NCBI GenBank assembly: GCA_025352375.1
Contig: JANXTL010000281.1
Coordinates: forward strand, 1 to 41,638
Direction of reading: 5' to 3'
Source: Acetobacteraceae bacterium
Lineage (GTDB): Bacteria; Pseudomonadota; Alphaproteobacteria; Acetobacterales; Acetobacteraceae
DNA: 41,638 nt
Part shown: positions 25,178 to 33,262 of the stretch, in pieces
Layout of the letters: each line of letters begins with the position of its first letter
Position numbering within the stretch: position 1 is the stretch's first letter
Program-made: the position numbers and the translations under genes
Notes under the pieces: generated by a model
The model's database searches: none
What the model saw: the letters and a program-made list of their open reading frames with translations, nothing else
Told to the model about the DNA's origin: nothing

Positions 25178-26458
25178 ATGCCCACCGACCGCTACGGCCT
25201 TTCGCTGTCCACTCAGTCCGACGCCTCGGCGACAGCCTACACCGAGGCTTGCAATCTGCTGCTGACCCTTTATCCCGGTGCCGGCGACGCGTTCGATCGG
25301 GCAATCGAGGCCGATCCGGACTTCGCCCTGGCGCATGCCGGTAAAGCGCGGCTGCTGCAACTCAGCGGCAATATCCCGGCGGCGCGGGAGGCCATTGCCA
25401 CTGCCGCCGCATGCCCCGCCAACGAGCGCGAGGCCAGCCATATCGGCGTGTTTCAAGTGCTGCTCGACGGTAATGCCTTCCCCGCGGTCTGCGCCCACAC
25501 CGAACGCTGGCCCACCGACGCGATGATCCTCGCCACCACCGCCAACCAGCTCGGCCTCATCGGCATTTCGGGCCGCGCCGGCCGCGTTCAGGAACTGGCG
25601 GCGTTCCTCGACCGGCTCGCCCCGGCGTATGGCGACGACTGGTGGTTCGGCGCCCATCACGGCATGGCGGTCTCGGAAGCCGGCCGGCACGCCGAGGCTC
25701 GGCGTATCGTCGAGCGCTCCCTCGCGGGCAATCGGCACAACGGGTCGGTCGCGCATTCCTACGCGCATGTCTGCTACGAAGATGGTCACCCCGATGAAGG
25801 GATCGCGTTCATCCGCGACTGGCTGCCCGGCTACACCCGCTTCGGCGGTATGTACGGCCACCTGAACTGGCATCTGGCCCTGTTCGAACTGCACCGCGGC
25901 AACGCGGACGAAGGCATGCGCATGTTCGGCGACAGCTTCGGGGCCGAGGACTACCCCGGCCCCCTCCCCAATAAAATGTTCGACGCCGCCGCCTTCCTGT
26001 GGCGGTCGGAATTGGCGGGGCACAAGCGCGACGAAGCCCGCTGGGCCATGTTGCGGGATTTCGCCCACGCCAGCTTCCCGCAACCTGGCTTGAACCTGCT
26101 CGACTGGCACGTCGCGCTGGCCGAGGCTGTCGCCGGCGACACCGAAACGCTGGAATCCCGCCTGCGGACCATCGAAGACCGCGCCGCCCAAGGCCGCTAC
26201 GGCGCCGGCAGCACCATCCCCGACGCCGCCCGCGCCTTCGCGGCGTTCGAGCGCAAGGATTTCGCGACCGCCATCGACCTGCTGGAACGGCTATTACCCG
26301 AGCGGGAACGGATTGGCGGCAGCAACGCGCAGATCGATTTGGTGGAGTTCACCCTGCTGCGCGCCTACATCCTGGCCGGGCGACGGGATACAGCCGAGCA
26401 GTTGCTGGGCGCTCGGCGACCCGGCGCGGTGGGTGCTCCGGTCGCGGGGTTCCACTAA
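25178..26458 (+). CDS. TTC38-like tetratricopeptide repeat protein
   Basis: This 426-residue all-helical protein starts [27 protein letters not shown]-like helix pairs run through the chain ([54 protein letters not shown]). The block GHLNWH in the middle is typical of the TTC38 family, which also occurs in proteobacteria. There is no signal peptide. The function of bacterial members is unknown. It is divergent from argG and followed at 26 nt by the aminotransferase, so the two may be one transcript. Confidence 0.88.
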   Translation: MPTDRYGLSLSTQSDASATAYTEACNLLLTLYPGAGDAFDRAIEADPDFALAHAGKARLLQLSGNIPAAREAIATAAACPANEREASHIGVFQVLLDGNAFPAVCAHTERWPTDAMILATTANQLGLIGISGRAGRVQELAAFLDRLAPAYGDDWWFGAHHGMAVSEAGRHAEARRIVERSLAGNRHNGSVAHSYAHVCYEDGHPDEGIAFIRDWLPGYTRFGGMYGHLNWHLALFELHRGNADEGMRMFGDSFGAEDYPGPLPNKMFDAAAFLWRSELAGHKRDEARWAMLRDFAHASFPQPGLNLLDWHVALAEAVAGDTETLESRLRTIEDRAAQGRYGAGSTIPDAARAFAAFERKDFATAIDLLERLLPERERIGGSNAQIDLVEFTLLRAYILAGRRDTAEQLLGARRPGAVGAPVAGFH

Positions 26459-26484
26459 CCGCGCGGGCAACGCAAGATGGCGGC

Positions 26485-27654
26485 ATGTCATTGCCCCCGC
26501 TCTCCCCGCGCATCCGCGCCACCTTCGCCGCCCCCATCCCCACCGCCAAGGCCTGGGCTTTGCGCTACGACGGGCGGGCGGGGCCAACGATCGATCTGAC
26601 GCAGGCGGTACCGGGGTATCCGACGCACCCCGACCTCGCTTTGAGGTTAGCCGAGGGGGCGGAGTCCCCGATCCAGGCGCGCTACGGCACCATCGATGGG
26701 GATGAGGCACTGCGGGCGGCTCTGGCGGCGGACATCGACCGCGTCTACGGGGCGGATATCGGCGCGGGCGACGTAGCGATCACCGCCGGTGCCAATCTGG
26801 CGTTCACCATGGCCATGACCGTGCTGTGCGGCGTGGGCGACCAAGTGATGCTGCCAGTGCCCTGGTATTTCAATAATGCCATGGCGCTGACCATGCAGGG
26901 ACTGGAGCCGCTGCCGCTGCCCTGTCTCGCCGAGGACGGCTTCATCCCCGACCCCGAGCGCGCGGCGGCGCTGCTGACCGAGCGCACGCGGGCCATCGTG
27001 TTGATCAGCCCCAATAACCCCACCGGGGCAGTCTACCCGCCGGACGTCATCGCCCGTTTCGCAGCTTTGTGCCGCGCTCGAGGAATTTGGCTGATCGTGG
27101 ACGAGTCCTATCGCGACTTCCTACCCGAAAGAACGGTTCCGCACACCCTGTTCCAGGACCCGGATTGGCGGGATTACGTTGTGCATCTGTATTCGTTCTC
27201 GAAGGCCTACTGCGTCGCTGGCCACCGGGTTGGCGCGATGGTGTGCGGGCCCCGGGTGCGCGCTGAATTAAACAAAGTCCTGGACACCATGCAGATATGC
27301 CCCCCGCGAGGCCCCCTGCCCGGCCTGACCTGGGCGATCGACAACCTCCACGACTGGAAAGCCGGCAACCGCGCCATCATCGCGGAACGTGCGCGCGTGT
27401 TCCGCGACGGTGTGGGTCGTTTGCAGGACTGGAAGATCGATGCCCTAGGCACCTACTTCGCCTATTTGCGCATCCCCGAAGCCGCGTCCGACGCGATGGC
27501 TGTGGGCGAGGCCCTGGCCTCGGAATGCGGGCTGCTGTCGCTGGTGGGGCCGTTCTTCGGGCCGGGGCAGGAGCGGCATCTGCGGCTGGCGTTCGCGAAC
27601 GCGGACCTGGAGGCGATTGCCGCGGTGCCCGAGCGGTTGCGGGCGTTGCGATAA
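26485..27654 (+). CDS. PLP-dependent aminotransferase, class I/II
   Basis: This 389-residue fold-type I aminotransferase carries the PLP lysine Lys240 in YSFSKAYCVAGHRVG. ISPNNPTGAVYP near 170 and VDESYRDF near 204 hold the ring-binding Asn and Asp, and HLRLAFAN near the end holds the substrate-carboxylate Arg. ATG 26485 (MSLPPLSPRIRATFAAP) is chosen because longer frames run through the TPR gene. The substrate is unassigned; the family includes aspartate, aromatic and alanine aminotransferases. Confidence 0.93.
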   Translation: MSLPPLSPRIRATFAAPIPTAKAWALRYDGRAGPTIDLTQAVPGYPTHPDLALRLAEGAESPIQARYGTIDGDEALRAALAADIDRVYGADIGAGDVAITAGANLAFTMAMTVLCGVGDQVMLPVPWYFNNAMALTMQGLEPLPLPCLAEDGFIPDPERAAALLTERTRAIVLISPNNPTGAVYPPDVIARFAALCRARGIWLIVDESYRDFLPERTVPHTLFQDPDWRDYVVHLYSFSKAYCVAGHRVGAMVCGPRVRAELNKVLDTMQICPPRGPLPGLTWAIDNLHDWKAGNRAIIAERARVFRDGVGRLQDWKIDALGTYFAYLRIPEAASDAMAVGEALASECGLLSLVGPFFGPGQERHLRLAFANADLEAIAAVPERLRALR

Positions 27655-27724
27655 AGGCGAGTCCGGGTTAAGCTACTCGCCAGTAGGTCCGCTAAACGAC
27701 CTGTAAGGGTTGGAGTAACCAGCA

Positions 27725-27973
27725 ATGTCCGCCACAATCGACGCTCCTGCCCGCGAGTACGACACCGTCGTCATTGGGGCCGGGGTGTCCGGCCTTTATC
27801 AGCTTTACCGGTTGCGCGAACTCGGCCTCAAAACCCGGGTGTTCGAGGCCGGCAGCAACGTGGAAGGAAAACAGACCCGCAAAGTCATGGGCTACGGCGG
27901 CAGTTTTCCGTCGTTCCGGGAACATTGCGACGGGGTGGTTGCCGACGCGTATCGCGGCTTGGTAATGGCCTGA
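27725..27973 (+). pseudogene. Internally deleted flavin monooxygenase mini-gene
   Basis: An 82-codon intact frame with a GGAG site begins like a Baeyer-Villiger monooxygenase (YDTVVIGAGVSGLYQLYRLR, FAD Rossmann loop). At about residues 43-46 (EAGSNVEG) it jumps to the family C-terminus: NVEGKQTRKVMGYGGSFPSF through YRGLVMA. That tail aligns with the last 40 residues of the intact neighbour (NVEGRNVRRVLQYQGGAPQY to YAGMVLG). Roughly 450 residues are missing in frame. It cannot be an active oxygenase. It ends 18 nt before the intact paralogue, so a tandem duplicate has collapsed. Confidence 0.85.
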
Positions 27974-27991
27974 GCCGAAGGAGTTCCATTG

Positions 27992-29632
27992 ATGCTCGAT
28001 ACCACCGTCGCACCGTCCGTTGCGGCCAAAACCACCACCTTCGACGCCATCGTCATCGGCGGAGGCATCGCGGGGATTTACCAGCTGTATCGCCTGCGGG
28101 CGCTTGGGCTGTCGGTGCGGGTGTTCGAGACCGGCGGCGGCGTCGGCGGCACCTGGTATTGGAACCGCTACCCCGGTGCTCGGTTTGACTCGGAAAGCTA
28201 CACCTACGGCTACGCGTTCTCCGACGACCTGTTGCGGGATTGGAACTGGAGCGAGCATTTCGCGCCGCAACCGGAAACCGAGCGGTATTTGAACCATGTG
28301 GTGGATCGGTTCGATCTGCGCCGGGATATTCAGTGCCATAGCCGCGTCGCCTCGGCCGCGTGGGATGAGAGCGTCCGTCAGTGGGACGTGGTGTTGGACG
28401 ATGGCAAATCGTATCGATGCCGGTTTTTAATCACCGCCGTGGGGCCGCTGTCGGCGGATACGTTGCCGCGGTTCGAGGGGATCGGAGATTTCAAGGGCCG
28501 GTCGTTCCATACATATCGCTGGCCGCATGAGGCCATCGATTTCTCCGGCAAGCGCGTCGCGGTGATAGGCACCGGCGCGACCGGGGTGCAGGTGATCCAG
28601 ACCATTGCGCCTCTGGTTGGATCGCTGACCGTGTTTCAACGCACCGCCAACTGGTGCACGCCGTTGCACAACAAGAAGATCGCCGAAGAAGAGCAGGCTA
28701 AGATCAAGGCCGGCTATCCCGCGATGTTCGATCTGCTGCGGCGTACCCCTGGCTGCTACATCCACGACACCGATCCTCGGGGCACGTTCGAGGTAACGCC
28801 CGAAGAGCGGGAGGCGAATTGGGAGCGGCTGTATGCCGAGCCGGGGTTCAGCATCTGGATGGCGAATTTCCGGGATGTGCTGACAGATTTAAAGGCCAAC
28901 GCGCTGTTCAGCGCGTTCGTCGCGAACAAGATCCGCCAACGGGTGAAAGATCCGGTCGTGGCGGAACGACTGATCCCGAAAAACCACGGGTTCGGGACGC
29001 GGCGGGTGCCCCAGGAGACCGGGTATTACGAGGTCTACAACCTGCCGCATGTGGAGCTGGTGGCCACGGTGGAAACGCCGATCTTGCAGGTTACTCCAAA
29101 CGGTATCGCGTGTTCGGACCAGTCTTACGATTTCGATATCATCATCTATGCCACCGGGTTCGATGCCGTTCTGGGGTCGTTCGACCGCATCGATATCCGT
29201 GGGGTCGGCGGCGTGACGTTGAAAGAGCATTGGGCGGTTGGGCCGAAGACCTACCTCGGCATGATGTCGGCAGGGTTCCCGAATTTGCTCACGATCGTGG
29301 GGCCGCACAATGCCTCCACCCGTTGCAACATCCCTCGGTGTATCGAGCAAAACGTGGACTGGGCGTCCGATTTGGTTCGTTACGTGGGGGCGCATGGGAT
29401 TACGCGGTTCGAAGCGATGCCGGACGCCGAGGCGGAATGGTCGCGGCATGTCGAGGAACTCGCGGCGGGGATGCTGTATACGCAGGTGGATTCGTGGCTG
29501 ACCGGGATCAACACGAATGTCGAGGGGCGGAACGTGCGGCGGGTGCTGCAATATCAGGGCGGCGCGCCGCAGTATCGGGAGCGGTGCGACGCGGTGGCAG
29601 CGGCAGGCTATGCGGGGATGGTTTTGGGGTAG
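27992..29632 (+). CDS. Baeyer-Villiger-type flavin monooxygenase
   Basis: The 546-residue class B flavoprotein has the FAD Rossmann motif VIGGGIAG (22-29), the GGTWYWNRYPGARFDSES segment, the Baeyer-Villiger fingerprint FKGRSFHTYRWP (167-178) and the NADPH motif VIGTGATG (191-198). FDIIIYATGFDA follows near 380. It would insert oxygen next to a carbonyl, turning ketones into esters or lactones. ATG 27992 is 9 nt from AAGGAG; a TTG at 27989 is the alternative. It is co-oriented with its collapsed paralogue and close to acyl-CoA dehydrogenases, which suits catabolism of a ketone. Confidence 0.95.
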   Translation: MLDTTVAPSVAAKTTTFDAIVIGGGIAGIYQLYRLRALGLSVRVFETGGGVGGTWYWNRYPGARFDSESYTYGYAFSDDLLRDWNWSEHFAPQPETERYLNHVVDRFDLRRDIQCHSRVASAAWDESVRQWDVVLDDGKSYRCRFLITAVGPLSADTLPRFEGIGDFKGRSFHTYRWPHEAIDFSGKRVAVIGTGATGVQVIQTIAPLVGSLTVFQRTANWCTPLHNKKIAEEEQAKIKAGYPAMFDLLRRTPGCYIHDTDPRGTFEVTPEEREANWERLYAEPGFSIWMANFRDVLTDLKANALFSAFVANKIRQRVKDPVVAERLIPKNHGFGTRRVPQETGYYEVYNLPHVELVATVETPILQVTPNGIACSDQSYDFDIIIYATGFDAVLGSFDRIDIRGVGGVTLKEHWAVGPKTYLGMMSAGFPNLLTIVGPHNASTRCNIPRCIEQNVDWASDLVRYVGAHGITRFEAMPDAEAEWSRHVEELAAGMLYTQVDSWLTGINTNVEGRNVRRVLQYQGGAPQYRERCDAVAAAGYAGMVLG

Positions 29633-29641
29633 GGTCGCGGC

Positions 29642-30227
29642 TCAGATTCCAGGCCCCCCGATATCGGCGGGCCGGCGGGCAAACCTGGACCAGAGCAGTC
29701 CGATAACGATCGTCATCGCGATCAGCGTGGACAAGACCCCGAACATCCGGCGCGGCGCTGGGCCGGCCGCCCAACATCACATCGGAGCCCAACAGCCGAA
29801 ACGCTGGACTCGCGATCGTGAACGGCGATGGCCCCGGCAAACCAACCCGCTTCGGGGGCCACCCGTCGGGCGATGCACCAGACGCAGACTACGGTCGCCG
29901 CCACCCCAACAGCTCGGGTACCACGCCCAATCGGGCGTCCACGCGCGTAACGGCCATGATGAAGCCGAGCACCAGGGGATGGAGCGGCGGCCATGTCACC
30001 TCCCGCGTGGCGGCCGTCAGGACACCGACCGGGTCGAGGTCGCGGAGGGCCAGCGCGATATCGATGCCGCGCGACAGATGGGTGTTACGATCGTGATACG
30101 GGTCGTGCCACAGGGTTGCCGGGTTGTTCCAATTGTCCAGGAAGAGGCCGCCGGCGATCCCCAGGGATATGGCGGCGATGAGCCAGATCGTCGCATTGCC
30201 GCCGGACGACGGCTTACAAGGCGTCAC
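29642..30227 (-). pseudogene. Decayed membrane glycosyltransferase-like gene
   Basis: On minus, the N-terminal part is readable: a hydrophobic segment IWLIAAISLGIAGGLFLDNW, then ALRDLDPVGVLTAATREVTW and PPLHPLVLGFIMAVTRVDAR, as in polytopic RgtA/PMT-like glycosyltransferases. Frameshifts near 29915 and 29835 move the reading into VAATVVCVWCIARRVAPEAG and then TIASPAFRLLGSDVML. A third shift near 29755 leads into MFGVLSTLIAMTIVIGLLW, a membrane helix, and the stop at 29642-29644. The large middle is missing. It starts 5 nt after the acyl-CoA dehydrogenase stop. Confidence 0.7.
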
Positions 30228-30232
30228 CTACC

Positions 30233-31303
30233 CTACCACCCCATGGCATCCGCCATCTGCCGCCGCTGCCACCCCGGCGAGCCGAGCAGCTCGTACATCG
30301 ACCGGGAAATCCGCGTATAAAGCGTCAACCCGAACCTCGGATCGCTCCCAATCGCGGCATGCACCTCATGCGCCGCGTTCGCCGCCTCGATCGCGCTGTC
30401 GCAGGCGGTGGAGCACGCCAGATAGCTCCGCCCCACGCCGTTCCGCCCGGATTCGATCGCCCAGGCCGCCTCGTAGACCGCCCACTTCGCCGCATCCATG
30501 GCGTTCAGCAGCCGGATGATATGGTCCTGCACCCGCTGGAACCGCCCGATCGGGGTGCCGAACTGTACGCGGGTGTTGCTGTGCGCCACCGACATATCCA
30601 GCATTTCCATCATCCCGCCCACCTGATAGGCGGCAGCCACGATCCGCGCGACCGAAAGCGAGTGATCGAACGACACCGCCCCAGGACGGAGCAAAGCCCC
30701 AACAGCTACGCCCGAGAACGTCACCTCATACGCCGCCTGAATAAATCCCCCCAACAACCGCACAGAAGCCGCCTCAGCCGGCACGATCGCCAACCCACCC
30801 TCGACAGTCACCAGAAAATGCGTCGCCGCCGCCGCGAACGGCACGAAAACCTTAACCCCCGTCAGCAACCCATCCACCAACGAAGAACCAGTCGCCGCCA
30901 CGCCCTTCCAGGACGAAGCCGGCTGCCGCAACGCCGGGATCAAAATCATCGTCCCGTCCGCGATCGCCGTCAGCGCGGCATCCCGCTGTTCCGACTCAGC
31001 GCACCCCAGCAACAACCCCACGGACATCGCGCTCGACGCCAGCAACGGGCTGGGCACCGCGCCGCGGCCGAGTTCCTCGAAGATCAGCGCCGCACTCAGC
31101 GGGTCCAGCTCCAACCCGCCGCAAGATGCCGGCACCAACGCGCCGGTCCACCCGGCCTCGGCGAACAAAGTCTGCCAAGCCGGATCCCAAACCTCCCCGG
31201 CCCCCGCCTGGCGCACCAGTTCCGCTCGGGGAACATGCCGCTGCACAAAAATCCGCACGCTGTCGCGGATCAACACCTGCGAATCAGACAGAGAAAGATC
31301 CAT
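30233..31303 (-). CDS. Acyl-CoA dehydrogenase-like subunit (short)
   Basis: This 356-residue protein has the acyl-CoA dehydrogenase fold: N-terminal helices (MDLSLSDSQVLIRDSVRIFV), GALVPASCGGLELD, then the C-terminal four-helix bundle (AYQVGGMMEMLDMSVAH, RVQFGTPIGRFQRVQDHI). The canonical C-terminal (Y/H)xGT loop with catalytic Glu is absent, and the middle beta domain is divergent. It is coupled at 3 nt to a full acyl-CoA dehydrogenase gene, so the pair probably forms a heteromer, as in the steroid-type FadE pairs. By itself it may lack a complete active site. Confidence 0.88.
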   Translation of the reverse strand: MDLSLSDSQVLIRDSVRIFVQRHVPRAELVRQAGAGEVWDPAWQTLFAEAGWTGALVPASCGGLELDPLSAALIFEELGRGAVPSPLLASSAMSVGLLLGCAESEQRDAALTAIADGTMILIPALRQPASSWKGVAATGSSLVDGLLTGVKVFVPFAAAATHFLVTVEGGLAIVPAEAASVRLLGGFIQAAYEVTFSGVAVGALLRPGAVSFDHSLSVARIVAAAYQVGGMMEMLDMSVAHSNTRVQFGTPIGRFQRVQDHIIRLLNAMDAAKWAVYEAAWAIESGRNGVGRSYLACSTACDSAIEAANAAHEVHAAIGSDPRFGLTLYTRISRSMYELLGSPGWQRRQMADAMGW

Positions 31304-31306
31304 CTC

Positions 31307-32578
31307 TCAGGCCTCCACAGCCGCTTTACGCGCCATGCCTTCCTCGCCCAACCGACCCGCTTGTTGCGGCTCCCGAGCACCAACACCCAAACGCCGAGCG
31401 ATGACGACGCGCTGGATGTCGGTAGTGCCGCCGGGGTGTTGCTCGACGATGCCGCGCCGCTGCTGCATTTCCGCTATTCCACCCATCGCCCCGTACAGGG
31501 CGTCGGACGTCAGAGCCTCCGGCCCCAGCAAGTCATGAATAGCTTTCGTCAGCCACAAATTGGTGGTTTTCCGCAGATAGGACGTTTGCGAGCCATGGTA
31601 TGATCGTTTCTCGCCCGCGTAGACCATCCAGAAATTGCGGGTGGACAGCAGACGCACAGCCTCCAGCCGGCTGTAGATTTCGGCCAGTTTTTCCCGCGCC
31701 TCCGGGTCCTCGATAATCGGGCGGCCATCGCGCATCTGGGTGCGGCAATGCGCCAGCAGCGCGATCCACACCGGGTTGGTGCGGATGTTGCCCTGGCCGC
31801 TGTGCTCGACCTCCAGATGGGTGGAGGCCACCTTCCAGCCGTTGTTTTCCCCACCCACCAGGCAATCCGCCGGCACGCGGACGTTATCGAAGAAGATGAT
31901 GTTCTTGTGCCCGAACTCGTCGGTCTCACCCTCGCTTTGAGCGCTCAGCATATACAGTGGCTGCGTGGTAATCCCCGGCGTGGCCGAGTCAATCATGAAC
32001 CAGGACACGTTCTGGTGTCGCTTGCCCTTGGGATCGGTCACCGCGATGGTCCAGTAACGGTCGGCGCCGTGGTGGGATCCGATGTAGATTTTCTGCCCGT
32101 TGAACACATACACGTCGCCATCGCGGATCGCCGTCATCTTGATCCCGGCCAGATCGGACCCTGCGGTCGGTTCGGTCAGCAACTGCCAGCTGCGCACTGC
32201 GCCGGTATAGATCGGCGGCAGGAAGCGTTTTTTCTGGTCCTCGGTCCCCCAGACGCGAATGCTGGCGGCACCCATCTTTCCGCCGCTGTCGTAATAAGGC
32301 GGCAGACCGAGGCCCAGCCGCGCGGTTTCCTCCTCCAGTACGACGATCTGGTCCAACCCCAGCCCACCGCCGCCGTACTCTTTCTCCCCCGACGGATACA
32401 GCCAGCCCTTCACCCCCAACGCCCGCCCAAGCGCCCGCTTCTTCAGGTAAAGCGCATACGATTCCTCGAAAGTCCGAGGCCGCACCGCCACGCCATCCGG
32501 CACATTCGCTGCCAGCCATGCTGTGACTTCCTGCCGGAACGCCTCCTGCGCCGGCGTGTATTTGAGCTCGAATTCCAC
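31307..32578 (-). CDS. Acyl-CoA dehydrogenase (large subunit)
   Basis: The 423-residue FAD enzyme starts at GTG 32578 (VEFELKYTPAQEAFRQEV) after GGGAGCGGGACC. Family signatures are WLYPSGEKEYGGGGLGLDQI, QLLTEPTAGSDLAG (FAD/substrate loop), NIIFFDNVRVPADCLVG, and HPGGTTDIQRVVIARRL near the C-terminus. The residue in the usual MCAD Glu position of that loop is Gly, so the base must come from elsewhere, as in the isovaleryl type, or from the partner. It would introduce a 2,3 double bond in an acyl-CoA. It is transcribed first, followed by the short partner. Confidence 0.93.
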   Translation of the reverse strand: MEFELKYTPAQEAFRQEVTAWLAANVPDGVAVRPRTFEESYALYLKKRALGRALGVKGWLYPSGEKEYGGGGLGLDQIVVLEEETARLGLGLPPYYDSGGKMGAASIRVWGTEDQKKRFLPPIYTGAVRSWQLLTEPTAGSDLAGIKMTAIRDGDVYVFNGQKIYIGSHHGADRYWTIAVTDPKGKRHQNVSWFMIDSATPGITTQPLYMLSAQSEGETDEFGHKNIIFFDNVRVPADCLVGGENNGWKVASTHLEVEHSGQGNIRTNPVWIALLAHCRTQMRDGRPIIEDPEAREKLAEIYSRLEAVRLLSTRNFWMVYAGEKRSYHGSQTSYLRKTTNLWLTKAIHDLLGPEALTSDALYGAMGGIAEMQQRRGIVEQHPGGTTDIQRVVIARRLGVGAREPQQAGRLGEEGMARKAAVEA

Positions 32579-32742
32579 GGTCCCGCTCCCTCTCGAACCC
32601 CGCGATCTCACGGCCGAACCGAACCGGAGTCAACTTGCCACACACCCCCCAGGTGACTCCTGCGCCAACCCCCGCTAGGAGTCCGCTCCTGCCGACCCCG
32701 GCAGACCCGTACCGAGACCCACCCAAGGGGAGCAAGATTCTC

Positions 32743-33225
32743 ATGACGATCAAAGTTGGCGACAAAATCCCGTCGATGAAGCTGATGCAAGCGACGGCGG
32801 AAGGACCGAAGGAGACCTCGACCGACGATTTCTTCGCCGGCAAGAAGGTCGTGCTGTTCGCCGTTCCCGGCGCCTTCACCCCGACCTGTAGCGCCAAGCA
32901 CCTGCCGGGCTTCGTGCAAAACGCCGCCGAATTCACGGCCAAGGGCGTCGATACCGTCGCCTGCATCGCAGTCAACGACGTCTTCGTGATGGGCGCCTGG
33001 GGCAAGGATCAGGGCACCGAGGGCAAGGTCGAAATGCTGGCCGACGGCGCCGCCGCCTTCGCCAAGGCGATCGGCCTGGAACTCGACCTGAACAGCCGCG
33101 GCATGGGCTGGCGCAGCCAGCGCTACGCTTTGGTCGCCGAGAATGGCGTCGTCACCCACCTCGGCATCGAAGCGCCCGGCGGGTTCGAAGTCAGTAAGGC
33201 CGAGGCGATCCTCGAAGCCGTCTAA
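32743..33225 (+). CDS. Prx5-type peroxiredoxin
   Basis: This 160-residue thiol peroxidase has the peroxidatic Cys49 in VPGAFTPTCSAKHLPGF, the Prx5/AhpE-like form PxxxTxxC. A further Cys75 (VACIAVND) is buried in the family and not a typical resolving Cys, so a 1-Cys mechanism with glutaredoxin or glutathione is likely. ATG 32743 follows AAGGGGAGC; the earlier frame lacks conservation. It is divergent from the acyl-CoA dehydrogenase genes and is closed by a good intrinsic terminator. Confidence 0.95.
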   Translation: MTIKVGDKIPSMKLMQATAEGPKETSTDDFFAGKKVVLFAVPGAFTPTCSAKHLPGFVQNAAEFTAKGVDTVACIAVNDVFVMGAWGKDQGTEGKVEMLADGAAAFAKAIGLELDLNSRGMGWRSQRYALVAENGVVTHLGIEAPGGFEVSKAEAILEAV

Positions 33226-33234
33226 GACTGTCTG

Positions 33235-33262
33235 CGCGGCCGCCGAAAGGTGGCCGCGTTTT
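33235..33262 (+). terminator. Intrinsic terminator of the peroxiredoxin gene
   Basis: The stem at 33235-33244 pairs with 33249-33258 (ten pairs, one G-U) around a GAAA tetraloop and is followed by TTTT. It starts 10 nt after the stop and ends against the stop of the convergent porin gene. Confidence 0.88.
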
